The notes: generated by a model from the letters alone, not told the origin. A DNA stretch of 64,000 bases from SHZI01 sp031395645 (GCA_031395645.1 JANNJM010000083.1:1-64000), one strand, 5' to 3'. Counted from the stretch's first letter, positions 1-7,505 are shown. Program-made: numbers and translations.

Positions 1-138
1 ATGGTGATGCCTGGGGACAACATCAAGATGGTGGTGACGTTGATCAACCCGATCGCCATGGAAGACGGCCTGCGCTTTGCCATCCGCGAGGGCGGCAAGA
101 CCGTCGGCGCCGGCGTCGTGGCCAAAATCGTTAAGTAA
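1..138 (+). CDS. tuf: Elongation factor Tu, C-terminal end (partial)
   Basis: This is the last 45 codons of EF-Tu, the GTPase that delivers aminoacyl-tRNA to the ribosome. The fragment enters the window already in frame and ends at a TAA at 136-138. It shows the beta-barrel domain III ending typical of EF-Tu, with VMPGDN near its start and the terminal run FAIREGGKTVGAGVV. The gene start and the GTP-binding domain lie outside the window. It is followed after 29 bases by rpsJ, so the str and S10 clusters are joined here, unlike in E. coli. The true gene begins upstream; the ATG at position 1 is internal. Confidence 0.95.
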   Translation: MVMPGDNIKMVVTLINPIAMEDGLRFAIREGGKTVGAGVVAKIVK

Positions 139-167
139 GAATTATCAAGTAACTGAAGGACATAGAC

Positions 168-482
168 ATGGCCAAGAGTCAAAATATCCGGATACGCCTG
201 AAGGCCTTTGATCATCGCCTGATCGATAAGTCGGCCAAGGAAATCGTCGACACTGCCAAGCGGACCGGTGCCCAGGTGCGTGGCCCTGTGCCCCTGCCCA
301 GCAAAACCGAGCGCTTCACCGTGCTGGCGTCCCCTCACGTCGATAAGGACGCCCGGGACCAGTACGAGATCCGCACCCATAAGCGCCTGATGGATATCGT
401 AGAGCCCACGGAAAAGACCGTAGACGCCCTGATGAAGCTGGAATTGCCGGCTGGCGTCGATGTCCAGATCAAACTGAATTAG
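168..482 (+). CDS. rpsJ: 30S ribosomal protein S10
   Basis: S10 (104 aa) is a 30S head protein and, as NusE, a partner of NusB in transcription antitermination. The sequence matches the family from the N-terminus (NIRIRLKAFDHRLID) through GPVPLPSKTERFTVL to the C-terminal ALMKLELPAGVDVQIKL, at the usual length. The ATG follows a GAAGGA Shine-Dalgarno by a few bases. It sits 29 bases behind tuf and is separated from rplC by 341 bases. In E. coli the next gene follows closely, and the long leader lies before rpsJ rather than after it. Confidence 0.98.
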   Translation: MAKSQNIRIRLKAFDHRLIDKSAKEIVDTAKRTGAQVRGPVPLPSKTERFTVLASPHVDKDARDQYEIRTHKRLMDIVEPTEKTVDALMKLELPAGVDVQIKLN

Positions 483-488
483 TCCAAA

Positions 489-516
489 TTGAACTCAGCC
501 AAGAGCCTGTTATACT
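489..516 (+). promoter_or_regulatory. Candidate sigma-70 promoter ahead of rplC
   Basis: TTGAAC (489-494) and TATACT (511-516) are separated by 16 bases, a good match to a sigma-70 promoter. It begins just after the rpsJ stop. A start about 7 bases after the -10 would fall near 523, at the foot of a strong hairpin (522-569). Transcription from here would supply rplC and everything downstream independently of tuf-rpsJ. This is inferred from consensus only. Confidence 0.55.
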
Positions 517-823
517 AACCGGCTCCGCCTAGTGCTTCGCAGTGTCCCTGCGGTGCATAGGTGCGGAGCACAAACGTAAAGTGAACCCGCCGTAGGGCCT
601 GCTGAGCGACTTTTAGAGCACTTGAGTCGGGTGCGCTAGATTTCAATACTCAGAAGTTGCACGGCCCTTCGAAAAGAAGAGGGTTCGGGGTCTCCGACGG
701 AAATGGCCTTACCCGGTTTTCTGGGGTCGGCTTCGTCCGCGCAGGATTCATAGGCAGCGGCAGGTGCGCCAACCAGTGGTTGCGTGGCTTGCGGCAAGCA
801 GGAATACCGACCAGGAAGCACGC
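517..823 (+). promoter_or_regulatory. Long structured leader between rpsJ and rplC
   Basis: This stretch has no convincing gene. It starts with an extended hairpin: GCTCCGC (522-528) pairs with GCGGAGC (563-569), then CTA/TAG and TGC/GCA, then CGCAG (538-542) with CTGCG (548-552) around a 5-base loop. A second small hairpin, GCTTG-CGG-CAAGC (787-799), lies shortly before the rplC Shine-Dalgarno. In E. coli, r-protein L4 binds a leader ahead of rpsJ and represses the S10 operon. This leader sits between rpsJ and rplC, so an analogous role for L4 (encoded by rplD, two genes on) is inference. Confidence 0.45.
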
Positions 824-1480
824 ATGGCTATCGGTCTTGTAGGACGAAAGCGCGGAATGACGCGGGTTTTCACCGATGACGGTGTATCCGTGCCCGTGAC
901 GGTCATTGAGGCATTCCCGAATCGGGTTACCCGGGTCAAGAGCGCCGAGTCCGATGGCTATGTCGCGGTCCAGGTGACTACCGGAACTGTGAAGCCCAGT
1001 CGCATGAGCAAAGTCCTGGCCGGCCAGTACGCTAAGGCGGGGGCAGAGCCTGGTGAGGGACTTTGGGAGTTTCGTGTTAGCGCGGAAGAGGCAGGCGCCC
1101 ACCCGGCCGGCTCGGAGATTACCGTAGAGTCGTTCACTCTGGGTCAGCTTGTCGATGTTCGCGGTACGACCATCGGCAAGGGCTACGCCGGCACCATCAA
1201 GCGACACAATTTCCAGAGTCAAGACGCCACTCACGGCAACTCAGTGTCCCACAAAGCACCCGGCTCCATCGGTCAGCGGCAGACACCAGGGCGAGTATTC
1301 AAGGGCAAGCGCATGTCCGGGCACATGGGCAACGTGGCAAGAAGCACGTTAAACCTCGCCGTAGTGCGCGTCGATAAAGACCGAAATTTGCTCCTAATTC
1401 AGGGTGCCGTGCCGGGTCATGCGGGCTCGCACGTGGTGATCAAGCCTGCGGCGAAAATTCGCAGAAAGAGGAAGGCCTGA
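824..1480 (+). CDS. rplC: 50S ribosomal protein L3
   Basis: L3 (218 aa) is an early assembly protein of the 50S subunit lying near the peptidyl transferase centre. The start at 824 gives the family N-terminus MAIGLVGRKRGMTRVF and is preceded by AGGAAG; an ATG 60 bases upstream in frame adds residues unlike L3 and was not used. The conserved centre RGTTIGKGYAGTIKRHNF and the GSIGQRQTPGRVFKGKRMSG segment, the region of the methylated Gln in E. coli L3, are present. It starts a compact gene series with rplD 7 bases downstream, and is the first gene after the long leader. Confidence 0.97.
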   Translation: MAIGLVGRKRGMTRVFTDDGVSVPVTVIEAFPNRVTRVKSAESDGYVAVQVTTGTVKPSRMSKVLAGQYAKAGAEPGEGLWEFRVSAEEAGAHPAGSEITVESFTLGQLVDVRGTTIGKGYAGTIKRHNFQSQDATHGNSVSHKAPGSIGQRQTPGRVFKGKRMSGHMGNVARSTLNLAVVRVDKDRNLLLIQGAVPGHAGSHVVIKPAAKIRRKRKA

Positions 1481-1487
1481 GGCTCCC

Positions 1488-2090
1488 ATGAAGCTTGCAA
1501 TACAGGGTGGCGGTAGCCTCGAGGTTTCTGATGACGCGTTCGGTGCCAAGTTTAACGAGCCGCTGATTCACCAGGTGGTAACCGCGTACATGGCTGGTGG
1601 CCGTGCGGGGACCAAGGCACAGAAGACCCGCGCCGAAGTGCGTGGTGGTGGTCGCAAACCCTTCAAGCAAAAGGGCACAGGCAGGGCCCGGGCCGGCACA
1701 ACTCGCGGCCCGATCTGGGTTGGCGGGGGACGCGCGTTCGCTGCCAAACCTCGTGACTACACTCAGAAGGTCAATCGCAAGATGTACCAGGCTGCGATGC
1801 GCTCCGTTTTTTCGGAGCTGGTTCGTCAGGATCGTCTGGTCGTCGTCGACGCCATTCAAATGCCAAAGCCAAGAACCAAGGACCTCGTTAACTACCTCCG
1901 GGGCCTTAATCTTAGTCAGGTCCTGATTATTGTCGACGAGGGCCAGGACAACCTGACCCTTTCCGCTCGCAATCTGCCGACAGTGGAAGTCATCAGCGTC
2001 CGAGAACTGAACCCGGTATCGCTCGTGCGCTTCGAGAAAGTGCTGGTTACGTCGTCCGCAGTCAAAGCCGTGGCGGAGCGCCTGTCATGA
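1488..2090 (+). CDS. rplD: 50S ribosomal protein L4
   Basis: L4 (200 aa) lines the peptide exit tunnel and, in gammaproteobacteria, represses its own operon through the S10 leader. The internal loop with GGGRKPFKQKGTGRARAGTTR is the tunnel extension, followed by the globular part with MYQAAMRSVFSEL. Length matches E. coli L4 (201 aa). Its TGA overlaps the ATG of rplW (ATGA at 2087-2090), indicating translational coupling. Given the unusual leader upstream of rplC, L4 is the natural candidate for a regulator acting there. Confidence 0.97.
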   Translation: MKLAIQGGGSLEVSDDAFGAKFNEPLIHQVVTAYMAGGRAGTKAQKTRAEVRGGGRKPFKQKGTGRARAGTTRGPIWVGGGRAFAAKPRDYTQKVNRKMYQAAMRSVFSELVRQDRLVVVDAIQMPKPRTKDLVNYLRGLNLSQVLIIVDEGQDNLTLSARNLPTVEVISVRELNPVSLVRFEKVLVTSSAVKAVAERLS

Positions 2091-2578
2091 GTGCCAAACC
2101 CGCGTCTCCTTCCAGCCCAGTTGCTGCCGAGACCAAGGCCGTGAAACCTAAGGTCGCGAATCCTAAGGCCTCGAAGCCCAGGGTCGAGAAAGCCAAGGTC
2201 GCCAAGCCCAAGGTCGCCAAGGCTAAGACTGGCAAGGGCGGGGCCGCTAAGGGGGCTCCAGTGCCAACCCTCGCCGCACGACTCAGTGCCGAGAAGCTGA
2301 TGTCGGTGCTCATCGGCCCTCACCTTTCCGAGAAAAGTAGCGGACTGGCTGAGCGTTTGAAGCAGTTTGTATTCAAGGTGCGTCGGGATGCCGACAAGCC
2401 TGCGATAAAGAAGGCCGTTGAGCTGATGTTCAGCGTCGAAGTCACGGCAGTTCAGGTTGTCAACTGCATGGGTAAGGCCAAGCGCTTTGGTCGCAGCCCC
2501 GGGCGCCGTCAGGACTGGAAAAAGGCTTATGTAACCCTGGTCGAAGGCCAGGATATTGACTTCGTCGGCGCTGAATAA
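2087..2578 (+). CDS. rplW: 50S ribosomal protein L23 with long Lys/Ala/Pro-rich N-terminal extension
   Basis: L23 sits at the tunnel exit and is the docking site for trigger factor and SRP. The conserved core begins near residue 66 (LSAEKLMSVLIGPHLSEKS) and continues to the C-terminal GRRQDWKKAYVTL. Ahead of it lie about 65 residues made of A-K-P-x-V-type repeats, giving 163 aa against the usual ~100. The ATG at 2087 overlaps the rplD stop (ATGA), which supports the long form. An in-frame GTG at 2261, with AAGGGGG five bases upstream (2249-2255), could start a normal-length 105-aa protein. Which form is made is unresolved. Confidence 0.93.
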   Translation: MSAKPASPSSPVAAETKAVKPKVANPKASKPRVEKAKVAKPKVAKAKTGKGGAAKGAPVPTLAARLSAEKLMSVLIGPHLSEKSSGLAERLKQFVFKVRRDADKPAIKKAVELMFSVEVTAVQVVNCMGKAKRFGRSPGRRQDWKKAYVTLVEGQDIDFVGAE

Positions 2579-2597
2579 AGCAGACCAGAGATCACCA

Positions 2598-3425
2598 ATG
2601 GCACTCCAGCAAACCAAACCAACTTCGCCAGGGCGGCGTTTTGTCGTCAAAGTGACGACGCCGAACCTGCATAAAGGTGAGCCACACGCGCCGCTCGTCA
2701 CCCGTCTTTCGCGAAGCACGGGGCGTAACAATCTGGGCCGGGTCACCACCCGGCACAAGGGCGGTGGCCATAAGCGGCTCTACCGGATTATCGATTTCCG
2801 ACGTGACAAGGACAGCATAGCCGCCAAGGTCGAGCGTATTGAGTACGACCCCAACCGCAGCGCCCATCTTGCTTTGCTTCTTTATGCCGACGGCGAACGT
2901 CGTTACGTCATCGCGCCAAAGGGCCTGGTTGCGGGCGACACAGTGATTTCCGGGCGTGACGCCCCAATCAAGCTGGGCAACGCGTTGCCTCTGCGAAACA
3001 TTCCGGTCGGCACGCTCGTGCATGCCGTTGAGTTGAAGCCGGGAAAAGGTGCGCAGCTTGCGCGCGCCGCCGGCTGTAGCGTGCAGATCGTAGCGCGGGA
3101 CGGCACCTATGCCACTGTGCGCCTGCGTTCGGGCGAAATGCGCCGGGTGCACGTGGAGTGTCGCGCAACCGTCGGCGAGGTCGGCCGCGAGGAGCACAAT
3201 CTCCGCAAGTTCGGAAAAGCTGGCGCGAAACGATGGCGCGGGATTCGTCCCACGGTCCGTGGTGTTGCCATGAATCCGGTTGACCACCCGCACGGTGGTG
3301 GCGAGGGCAAGACCTCCGGGGGACGCCATCCGGTGACTCCCTGGGGAATCAAGACCAAGGGCTACAAGACCCGCCGCAATAAGCGGACGGCCAGCATGAT
3401 CGTGCGCCGGCGCGACAAGAAGTAA
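2598..3425 (+). CDS. rplB: 50S ribosomal protein L2
   Basis: L2 (275 aa) is one of the most conserved 50S proteins, needed for subunit association and peptidyl transfer. The start at 2598 gives MALQQTKPTSPGRR; an upstream in-frame codon would add 14 unrelated residues and lacks support. The RNA-binding domain and the C-terminal VAMNPVDHPHGGGEGK motif, with the conserved His in the E. coli H229 region, are intact. Length is within two residues of E. coli L2. It lies 19 bases after rplW and 22 before rpsS. Confidence 0.97.
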   Translation: MALQQTKPTSPGRRFVVKVTTPNLHKGEPHAPLVTRLSRSTGRNNLGRVTTRHKGGGHKRLYRIIDFRRDKDSIAAKVERIEYDPNRSAHLALLLYADGERRYVIAPKGLVAGDTVISGRDAPIKLGNALPLRNIPVGTLVHAVELKPGKGAQLARAAGCSVQIVARDGTYATVRLRSGEMRRVHVECRATVGEVGREEHNLRKFGKAGAKRWRGIRPTVRGVAMNPVDHPHGGGEGKTSGGRHPVTPWGIKTKGYKTRRNKRTASMIVRRRDKK

Positions 3426-3447
3426 CCGACTCTAAGGAATTCGAAAC

Positions 3448-3741
3448 GTGGCGCGATCAATAAAGAAGGGACCTTTCGTCGACTTGCACCTTGCTAACAA
3501 GGTTCGGGCGGCGGTCGGCACCAGCAACCGCCGACCAATCAAGACCTGGTCGCGGCGGTCGATGATAGTCCCGGAGATGGTTGGACTCACGATAGCCATT
3601 CACAATGGCCGGGATCACATTCCGGTGCTGATCACGGAGAACATGGTCGGCCACAAGCTGGGCGAATTCGCGGTCACCCGTACCTTTAAGGGCCATTCCG
3701 GCGACAAGAAGACCAAGACTGCCGCCGCGCCGTCGCCATAA
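3448..3741 (+). CDS. rpsS: 30S ribosomal protein S19
   Basis: S19 (97 aa) binds the 30S head with S13 near the A-site tRNA. The protein begins ARSIKKGPFVDLHL and contains KTWSRRSMIVPEMVGLTIAI and GHKLGEFAVTRTFKGH, all family hallmarks. It uses a GTG start preceded by TAAGGA. The C-terminal tail KKTKTAAAPSP is a few residues longer than in E. coli (92 aa). Confidence 0.97.
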   Translation: MARSIKKGPFVDLHLANKVRAAVGTSNRRPIKTWSRRSMIVPEMVGLTIAIHNGRDHIPVLITENMVGHKLGEFAVTRTFKGHSGDKKTKTAAAPSP

Positions 3742-3751
3742 GGACCTGACC

Positions 3752-4084
3752 ATGCAAGTATCCGCAACAATTAAGTACGCACGAATCTCGGCGCAGAAAT
3801 GCCGTCTGGTCGCCGACGCGATTCGGGGCAAGTCCGTTGCAAACGCGAAGCAGATTCTCGATCTGATGCCAAAGAAGGGCGCCGGGCTGATCAAGAAGGT
3901 TCTGGATTCCGCCATCGCCAACGCTGAGCACAACAACGCGGCAGACATAGACGAGCTCAGGGTGGCCACAGTTTTTGTCAACGAGGCGCCCCGACTCCGC
4001 CGGTTCAAGGCGTCGGCAAAGGGCCGTGCGTCCCCCCGGCAGAAACGCAGTAGCCACATCACCATTCAGGTCGCGGACGAGTAA
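3752..4084 (+). CDS. rplV: 50S ribosomal protein L22
   Basis: L22 (110 aa) contributes the beta-hairpin that narrows the peptide exit tunnel together with L4. Family features are KYARISAQKCRLVADAIRGK at the N-terminus and the hairpin tip region PRLRRFKASAKGRASP near residue 90, where macrolide-resistance changes occur in other bacteria. Length equals E. coli L22. It is 10 bases after rpsS and 2 bases before rpsC. Confidence 0.97.
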   Translation: MQVSATIKYARISAQKCRLVADAIRGKSVANAKQILDLMPKKGAGLIKKVLDSAIANAEHNNAADIDELRVATVFVNEAPRLRRFKASAKGRASPRQKRSSHITIQVADE

Positions 4085-4086
4085 TC

Positions 4087-4770
4087 ATGGGTCAGAAGGT
4101 CAATCCGATCGGCATTCGCCTCGGTATCACCCGGGACTGGACGTCCAAGTGGTACGCGGATTCACGTACGTTTCCGAAGTACGTCGAGTCAGATTTTCGT
4201 ATCCGTGAGTTCCTCATGAAGAAACTCAAGGAAGCGTCAGTCGGCAAGATTCATATTGAGCGTCCGGCGCGCAAGGCCAACATCACCATTCACACGGCGC
4301 GCCCTGGTGTCGTCATCGGCAAGAAGGGTGAAGATATCGAGAGTCTGCGGGTGCAGGTCGCCAAGATGGCCAAGCTGAGCCTCAGTGACGTCCGTATCAA
4401 CATTGCCGAGATTCGCAAACCGGAACTGGACGCGCGGCTCGTTGCCGAGGGCATTGCCCAGCAGCTCGAGAGACGCGTGATGTTCCGCCGGGCCATGAAG
4501 CGGGCGGTCACGAACACGATGCGTCTCGGTGCACAGGGCATAAAGGTCATGGTCGCCGGGCGACTGAATGGCGGCGAAATCGCGCGGAGTGAGTGGTACC
4601 GGGAGGGCCGCGTGCCCCTCCATACTTTTCGTGCGGACATGGACTATGCCCTGGCCGAGGCCCAGACCACGTACGGGGTCATCGGCGTGAAGGTCTGGAT
4701 CTTCCGTGGCGAAGTATTCGATCAGCAGGAAGCGCCGGCTGAAGAAGCCGCGGCGCCGGCCGCCCGCTAA
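4087..4770 (+). CDS. rpsC: 30S ribosomal protein S3
   Basis: S3 (227 aa) forms part of the mRNA entry channel with S4 and S5 and carries mRNA helicase activity. The KH domain is clear (RPGVVIGKKGEDIE, the GxxG loop, around residues 75-88), followed by the C-terminal domain with RVPLHTFRADMDYA. The end is an acidic, alanine-rich tail (EAPAEEAAAPAAR), common in proteobacterial S3. It starts 2 bases after the rplV stop. Confidence 0.97.
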   Translation: MGQKVNPIGIRLGITRDWTSKWYADSRTFPKYVESDFRIREFLMKKLKEASVGKIHIERPARKANITIHTARPGVVIGKKGEDIESLRVQVAKMAKLSLSDVRINIAEIRKPELDARLVAEGIAQQLERRVMFRRAMKRAVTNTMRLGAQGIKVMVAGRLNGGEIARSEWYREGRVPLHTFRADMDYALAEAQTTYGVIGVKVWIFRGEVFDQQEAPAEEAAAPAAR

Positions 4771-4782
4771 GGAATCGCGCCA

Positions 4783-5196
4783 ATGATGCAACCCAAACGA
4801 ACCAAGTTTCGCAAGCAATTCAAGGGCCGTAATCGCGGCCTTGCTCAGCGCGGCAACACCGTTGCGTTCGGCGAATACGGTCTGAAGGCTGTGGCCCGCT
4901 GTCGGCTGACAGCCCGCCAGATTGAGGCCGCCCGGAGGGCCATGACGCGCTACGTAAAGCGCGGTGGCAAGGTATGGATCCGAATCTTCCCGGACAAGCC
5001 CGTCACCGCCAAGCCTCTCGAAGTCCGGCAGGGCAGCGGCAAAGGCAACGTCGAGTTCTATGTGGCTCTCGTGCAGCCCGGTACCGTTCTCTACGAGATG
5101 GAGGGCGTTACCGAAGAGATCGCTCGCGAGGCGTTTCGACTCGCCGCCTCCAAGCTGCCTGTCGCCACGACTTTCGTAAGCCGTCACGCAATCTGA
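4783..5196 (+). CDS. rplP: 50S ribosomal protein L16
   Basis: L16 (137 aa) sits near the A-site and helps position tRNA. It begins MMQPKRTKFRKQFKGRNRG and contains RQIEAARRAMTRYVKRGGK and the PVTAKPLEVRQGSGKGN segment, which in E. coli carries the hydroxylated Arg81. Two adjacent ATG codons (4783 and 4786) make the exact start uncertain by one residue. It lies in the usual place between rpsC and rpmC. Confidence 0.97.
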   Translation: MMQPKRTKFRKQFKGRNRGLAQRGNTVAFGEYGLKAVARCRLTARQIEAARRAMTRYVKRGGKVWIRIFPDKPVTAKPLEVRQGSGKGNVEFYVALVQPGTVLYEMEGVTEEIAREAFRLAASKLPVATTFVSRHAI

Positions 5197-5212
5197 ATCA
5201 GGTAAAAGGTCG

Positions 5213-5425
5213 ATGAAACTTAGCGATCTGCGCAAGAAGACCGAGGCTGAACTGGCCGAGGAGCTTCTTGGACTCCGTAAGGAGCAGTTCAATCTCCGGA
5301 TGCAGCGGGCAACTGGCCAACTGACGCGTCCGGACCAGTTTGACAAGGCACGCAAGAGCATCGCACGAATCAAAACCCTGCTTGGTGAGCAATCCCGGCA
5401 GAAGAAGGCGGGTGTAACGACATGA
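5213..5425 (+). CDS. rpmC: 50S ribosomal protein L29
   Basis: L29 (70 aa) is a small two-helix protein beside L23 at the tunnel exit. The sequence MKLSDLRKKTEAELAEELLG and the QFNLRMQRATGQL segment are diagnostic. A GGTAAAAGGT-type ribosome binding region precedes the ATG. Its stop overlaps the rpsQ start by 4 bases (ATGA at 5422), implying coupled translation. Confidence 0.96.
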   Translation: MKLSDLRKKTEAELAEELLGLRKEQFNLRMQRATGQLTRPDQFDKARKSIARIKTLLGEQSRQKKAGVTT

Positions 5426-5721
5426 ATACGACTAGCAGCAATCCGGCGGGTAACAGTGTGGTCCCGCTCAAGACCCTGACTGGCACGGTTGTTAGCAACA
5501 AGATGCAAAAGACCATCGCGGTTGTTGTCGAGCGTCTGGTGAAGCACCCCCAGTACGGCAAGTACATACGGCGTACGACCAAGCTTCTTGCGCACGACGA
5601 AAGTAATCTGTCGCAGCAAGGTGATCTCGTGTCGATCGCCGAGTGCCGGCCATTTTCGAAGCGCAAGTCCTGGCGGCTCGTCGAAGTTCTTCGTCGCGCG
5701 GAGGCGTCGGGCAGGGAGTAG
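5422..5721 (+). CDS. rpsQ: 30S ribosomal protein S17
   Basis: S17 (99 aa) is an OB-fold primary binder of 16S rRNA. Core motifs are LTGTVVSNKMQKTIAVVVER and HPQYGKYIRRTTK, ending CRPFSKRKSWRLVEVL. The N-terminus is about ten residues longer than in E. coli (MNTTSSNPAGNSV). It overlaps rpmC by 4 bases and is followed by 66 non-coding bases before rplN. Confidence 0.96.
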   Translation: MNTTSSNPAGNSVVPLKTLTGTVVSNKMQKTIAVVVERLVKHPQYGKYIRRTTKLLAHDESNLSQQGDLVSIAECRPFSKRKSWRLVEVLRRAEASGRE

Positions 5722-5787
5722 CGGCGAGCCCCTCGCGGGATCGCGCTCACCAGGCCTCAGCAACGCTGGCATTACCGGAAAAATTAC

Positions 5788-6156
5788 ATGATTCAGATGC
5801 AAACTTACCTTGCGGCCGCGGACAACAGCGGTGCCAAGCAGATGATGTGCATCAAAGTGCTCGGTGGCACGCGCAGGCGCTATGCCTACATTGGTGATGT
5901 CATCAAGGTCAGCATCAAAGACGCGATTCCACGGGGGCGCGTGAAGAAGGGCGAGGTCTACAATGCGGTCGTCGTGCGCACCAGAAAGGGTGTCCGTCGT
6001 CCCGATGGTTCGGTGATTCGTTTCGACGGCAACGCGGCAGTGCTCCTGAACAACAAGCTGGAGCCGATCGGCACGCGAATCTTCGGGCCAGTTACCCGCG
6101 AACTGCGCAACGAGAAGTTCATGAAGATCATTTCCCTGGCGCCAGAAGTGCTGTGA
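5788..6156 (+). CDS. rplN: 50S ribosomal protein L14
   Basis: L14 (122 aa) forms inter-subunit bridges and is the target of RsfS in other bacteria. It begins MIQMQTYLAAADNSGAK and includes GGTRRRYAYIGDVIKVSIKD and the C-terminal TRELRNEKFMKIISLAPEVL. Length is exactly that of E. coli L14. It is the first gene of the spc section; no clear promoter was seen in the 66-base spacer. Confidence 0.97.
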   Translation: MIQMQTYLAAADNSGAKQMMCIKVLGGTRRRYAYIGDVIKVSIKDAIPRGRVKKGEVYNAVVVRTRKGVRRPDGSVIRFDGNAAVLLNNKLEPIGTRIFGPVTRELRNEKFMKIISLAPEVL

Positions 6157-6165
6157 GCGAATGAG

Positions 6166-6480
6166 ATGAAACGTATCAAAAAGAACGATCAGGTTATTGT
6201 CATCGCGGGTCGCGATAAGGGCCGCAAGGGTGCGATTACGCGTATCGATGGCGATCGGGTCTGGGTCGAAAACGTGAACGTCGTCAAGAAGCACCAGAAA
6301 CCAAATCCAGCCAAGGGGCTCCAGGGTGGCATCGTCGAAAAGGAGATGTCGCTGCACGTGTCAAACGTCGCACTGCTGAATACCGCCACCGACAAGCCGG
6401 GTCGGATCGGGTTTAGGACGCTCGAGGATGGCCGCAAGGTCCGCTATTTCAAATCGAACAACGAGGTCGTGGATGCCTGA
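6166..6480 (+). CDS. rplX: 50S ribosomal protein L24
   Basis: L24 (104 aa) initiates 50S assembly. The KOW motif is visible at residues ~4-30 (KKNDQVIVIAGRDKGRKGAI), followed by VNVVKKHQKPNP, where family members contact 23S rRNA. Length equals E. coli L24. It starts 9 bases after rplN and is followed by a 49-base spacer containing a hairpin before rplE. Confidence 0.97.
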   Translation: MKRIKKNDQVIVIAGRDKGRKGAITRIDGDRVWVENVNVVKKHQKPNPAKGLQGGIVEKEMSLHVSNVALLNTATDKPGRIGFRTLEDGRKVRYFKSNNEVVDA

Positions 6481-6482
6481 TG

Positions 6483-6507
6483 CATCTTGGGCCAGTAGCC
6501 CGGGATG
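6483..6507 (+). promoter_or_regulatory. Hairpin in the rplX-rplE spacer, candidate r-protein binding site
   Basis: CATCTTGGGC (6483-6492) pairs with GCCCGGGATG (6498-6507) over ten positions, two of them G-U, around the loop CAGTA. In E. coli, S8 represses the spc operon by binding mRNA at this same rplX-rplE junction. The position matches; the detailed S8 recognition core was not confirmed by eye. Confidence 0.35.
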
Positions 6508-6529
6508 ATGAAAGGATCGCGAAAAAGCA

Positions 6530-7069
6530 ATGGCACGGTTACAGGAATACTACGCAATGACGGTCGTTCCGAAGCTCAAGCAGCAGCTTGGCGTCGATAA
6601 CGTCATGGCGTTGCCCCGGATTACGAAGATCACGCTCAATATGGGCGTTGGTGAAACGATCACGGACAAGAAGGTTATCGAGAAGGCCGTGCAGGATATG
6701 ACCCGCATTGCGGGTCAGAAGCCGCAAATCACTCTGGCCCGCAAGTCCGTAGCCACTTTCAAAGTCCGTGAAGGTTATCCAGTGGGCTGCAAGGTGACGC
6801 TTCGCCGACACCGGATGTGGGAGTTCCTCGATCGGCTGATTAGTGTTGCCGTGCCGCGTATTCGTGACTTCCGCGGGCTCAATGGCCGTTCCTTCGATGG
6901 ACGTGGGAACTACAGCATGGGCATCCAGGAGCAGATTATTTTTCCGGAAATCGACTACGACCAGATAGACATGATCCGTGGAATGGACATAACGATCACA
7001 ACGACGGCGGGAACCGATGCCCGCGGCCGTGCGCTGCTCGAAGCCTTCAACTTTCCTTTCCGCAAGTAA
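6530..7069 (+). CDS. rplE: 50S ribosomal protein L5
   Basis: L5 (179 aa) binds 5S rRNA and forms a bridge to S13. It carries NVMALPRITKITLNMGVGE, QKPQITLARKSVATFKVREG, and the end MDITITTTAGTDARGRALLE. Length equals E. coli L5. It is preceded by a spacer hairpin and an AAAGGA motif. rpsN follows after 30 bases. Confidence 0.97.
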   Translation: MARLQEYYAMTVVPKLKQQLGVDNVMALPRITKITLNMGVGETITDKKVIEKAVQDMTRIAGQKPQITLARKSVATFKVREGYPVGCKVTLRRHRMWEFLDRLISVAVPRIRDFRGLNGRSFDGRGNYSMGIQEQIIFPEIDYDQIDMIRGMDITITTTAGTDARGRALLEAFNFPFRK

Positions 7070-7099
7070 GCCAACCTAGCAGACTGAAACAGGCACGTT

Positions 7100-7405
7100 A
7101 TGGCTAAGAAATCGATGGTTTTACGGGATGTGAAGCGCGCCAGGATGGTGCAGCAGTACGCTAAGAAGCGGAAGGCGCTAAAGACCATAATTGCCAACCC
7201 TAAGTCACGACCGGATGACAAACAGGCCGCGATGGACAAGCTGCAGGCCTTGCCGCGTGATTCGAGTCCGAGCAGGATGCGCAGCCGCTGCGCCATTACC
7301 GGTCGCTCGCGTGGGTACTATCAGAAGTTTGGTCTGTCGAGGTGCAAGCTCCGCGAACTAACGCTTGCAGGCCACATTCCTGGACTGAGTAAGGCGAGCT
7401 GGTAG
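7100..7405 (+). CDS. rpsN: 30S ribosomal protein S14 (zinc-free type)
   Basis: S14 (101 aa) lies in the 30S head. This is the long, zinc-independent form: 101 residues, with the two CxxC pairs of the short form absent and the C-terminus RGYYQKFGLSRCKLREL ending GLSKASW as in E. coli. It is followed by 98 bases without a gene other than a possible 5-codon reading frame directly before rpsH. Confidence 0.97.
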   Translation: MAKKSMVLRDVKRARMVQQYAKKRKALKTIIANPKSRPDDKQAAMDKLQALPRDSSPSRMRSRCAITGRSRGYYQKFGLSRCKLRELTLAGHIPGLSKASW

Positions 7406-7477
7406 TTGGGTGCTCTGTAACCGAGTTGTCCAATCAAACCTTATCTTCCAATTTCACCCAACACTGACAGCACTCAC

Positions 7478-7505
7478 GAGTAGACGCACATGAGTAGACG
7501 CACAT
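7478..7505 (+). repeat. 14-base tandem duplication at the rpsH start
   Basis: GAGTAGACGCACAT occurs twice without interruption (7478-7491 and 7492-7505). The first copy creates an ATG at 7490 that opens a 5-codon frame (M-S-R-R-T) ending in TGA at 7505-7507. That stop overlaps the rpsH ATG (7504-7506). The duplication also places a GAG about nine bases before each ATG. It may be a recent slip or a small coupling leader. Confidence 0.75.

Noticed and set aside
483..823. Small protein gene in the rpsJ-rplC gap
   Set aside because: Short frames exist on both strands, but none has a ribosome binding site or family resemblance, and strong hairpin structure explains the region better.
4237..6357. 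Long open frame antisense to rpsC-rplX
   Set aside because: It overlaps eight certain ribosomal genes, has low-complexity composition typical of antisense frames in GC-rich DNA, and resembles no family.
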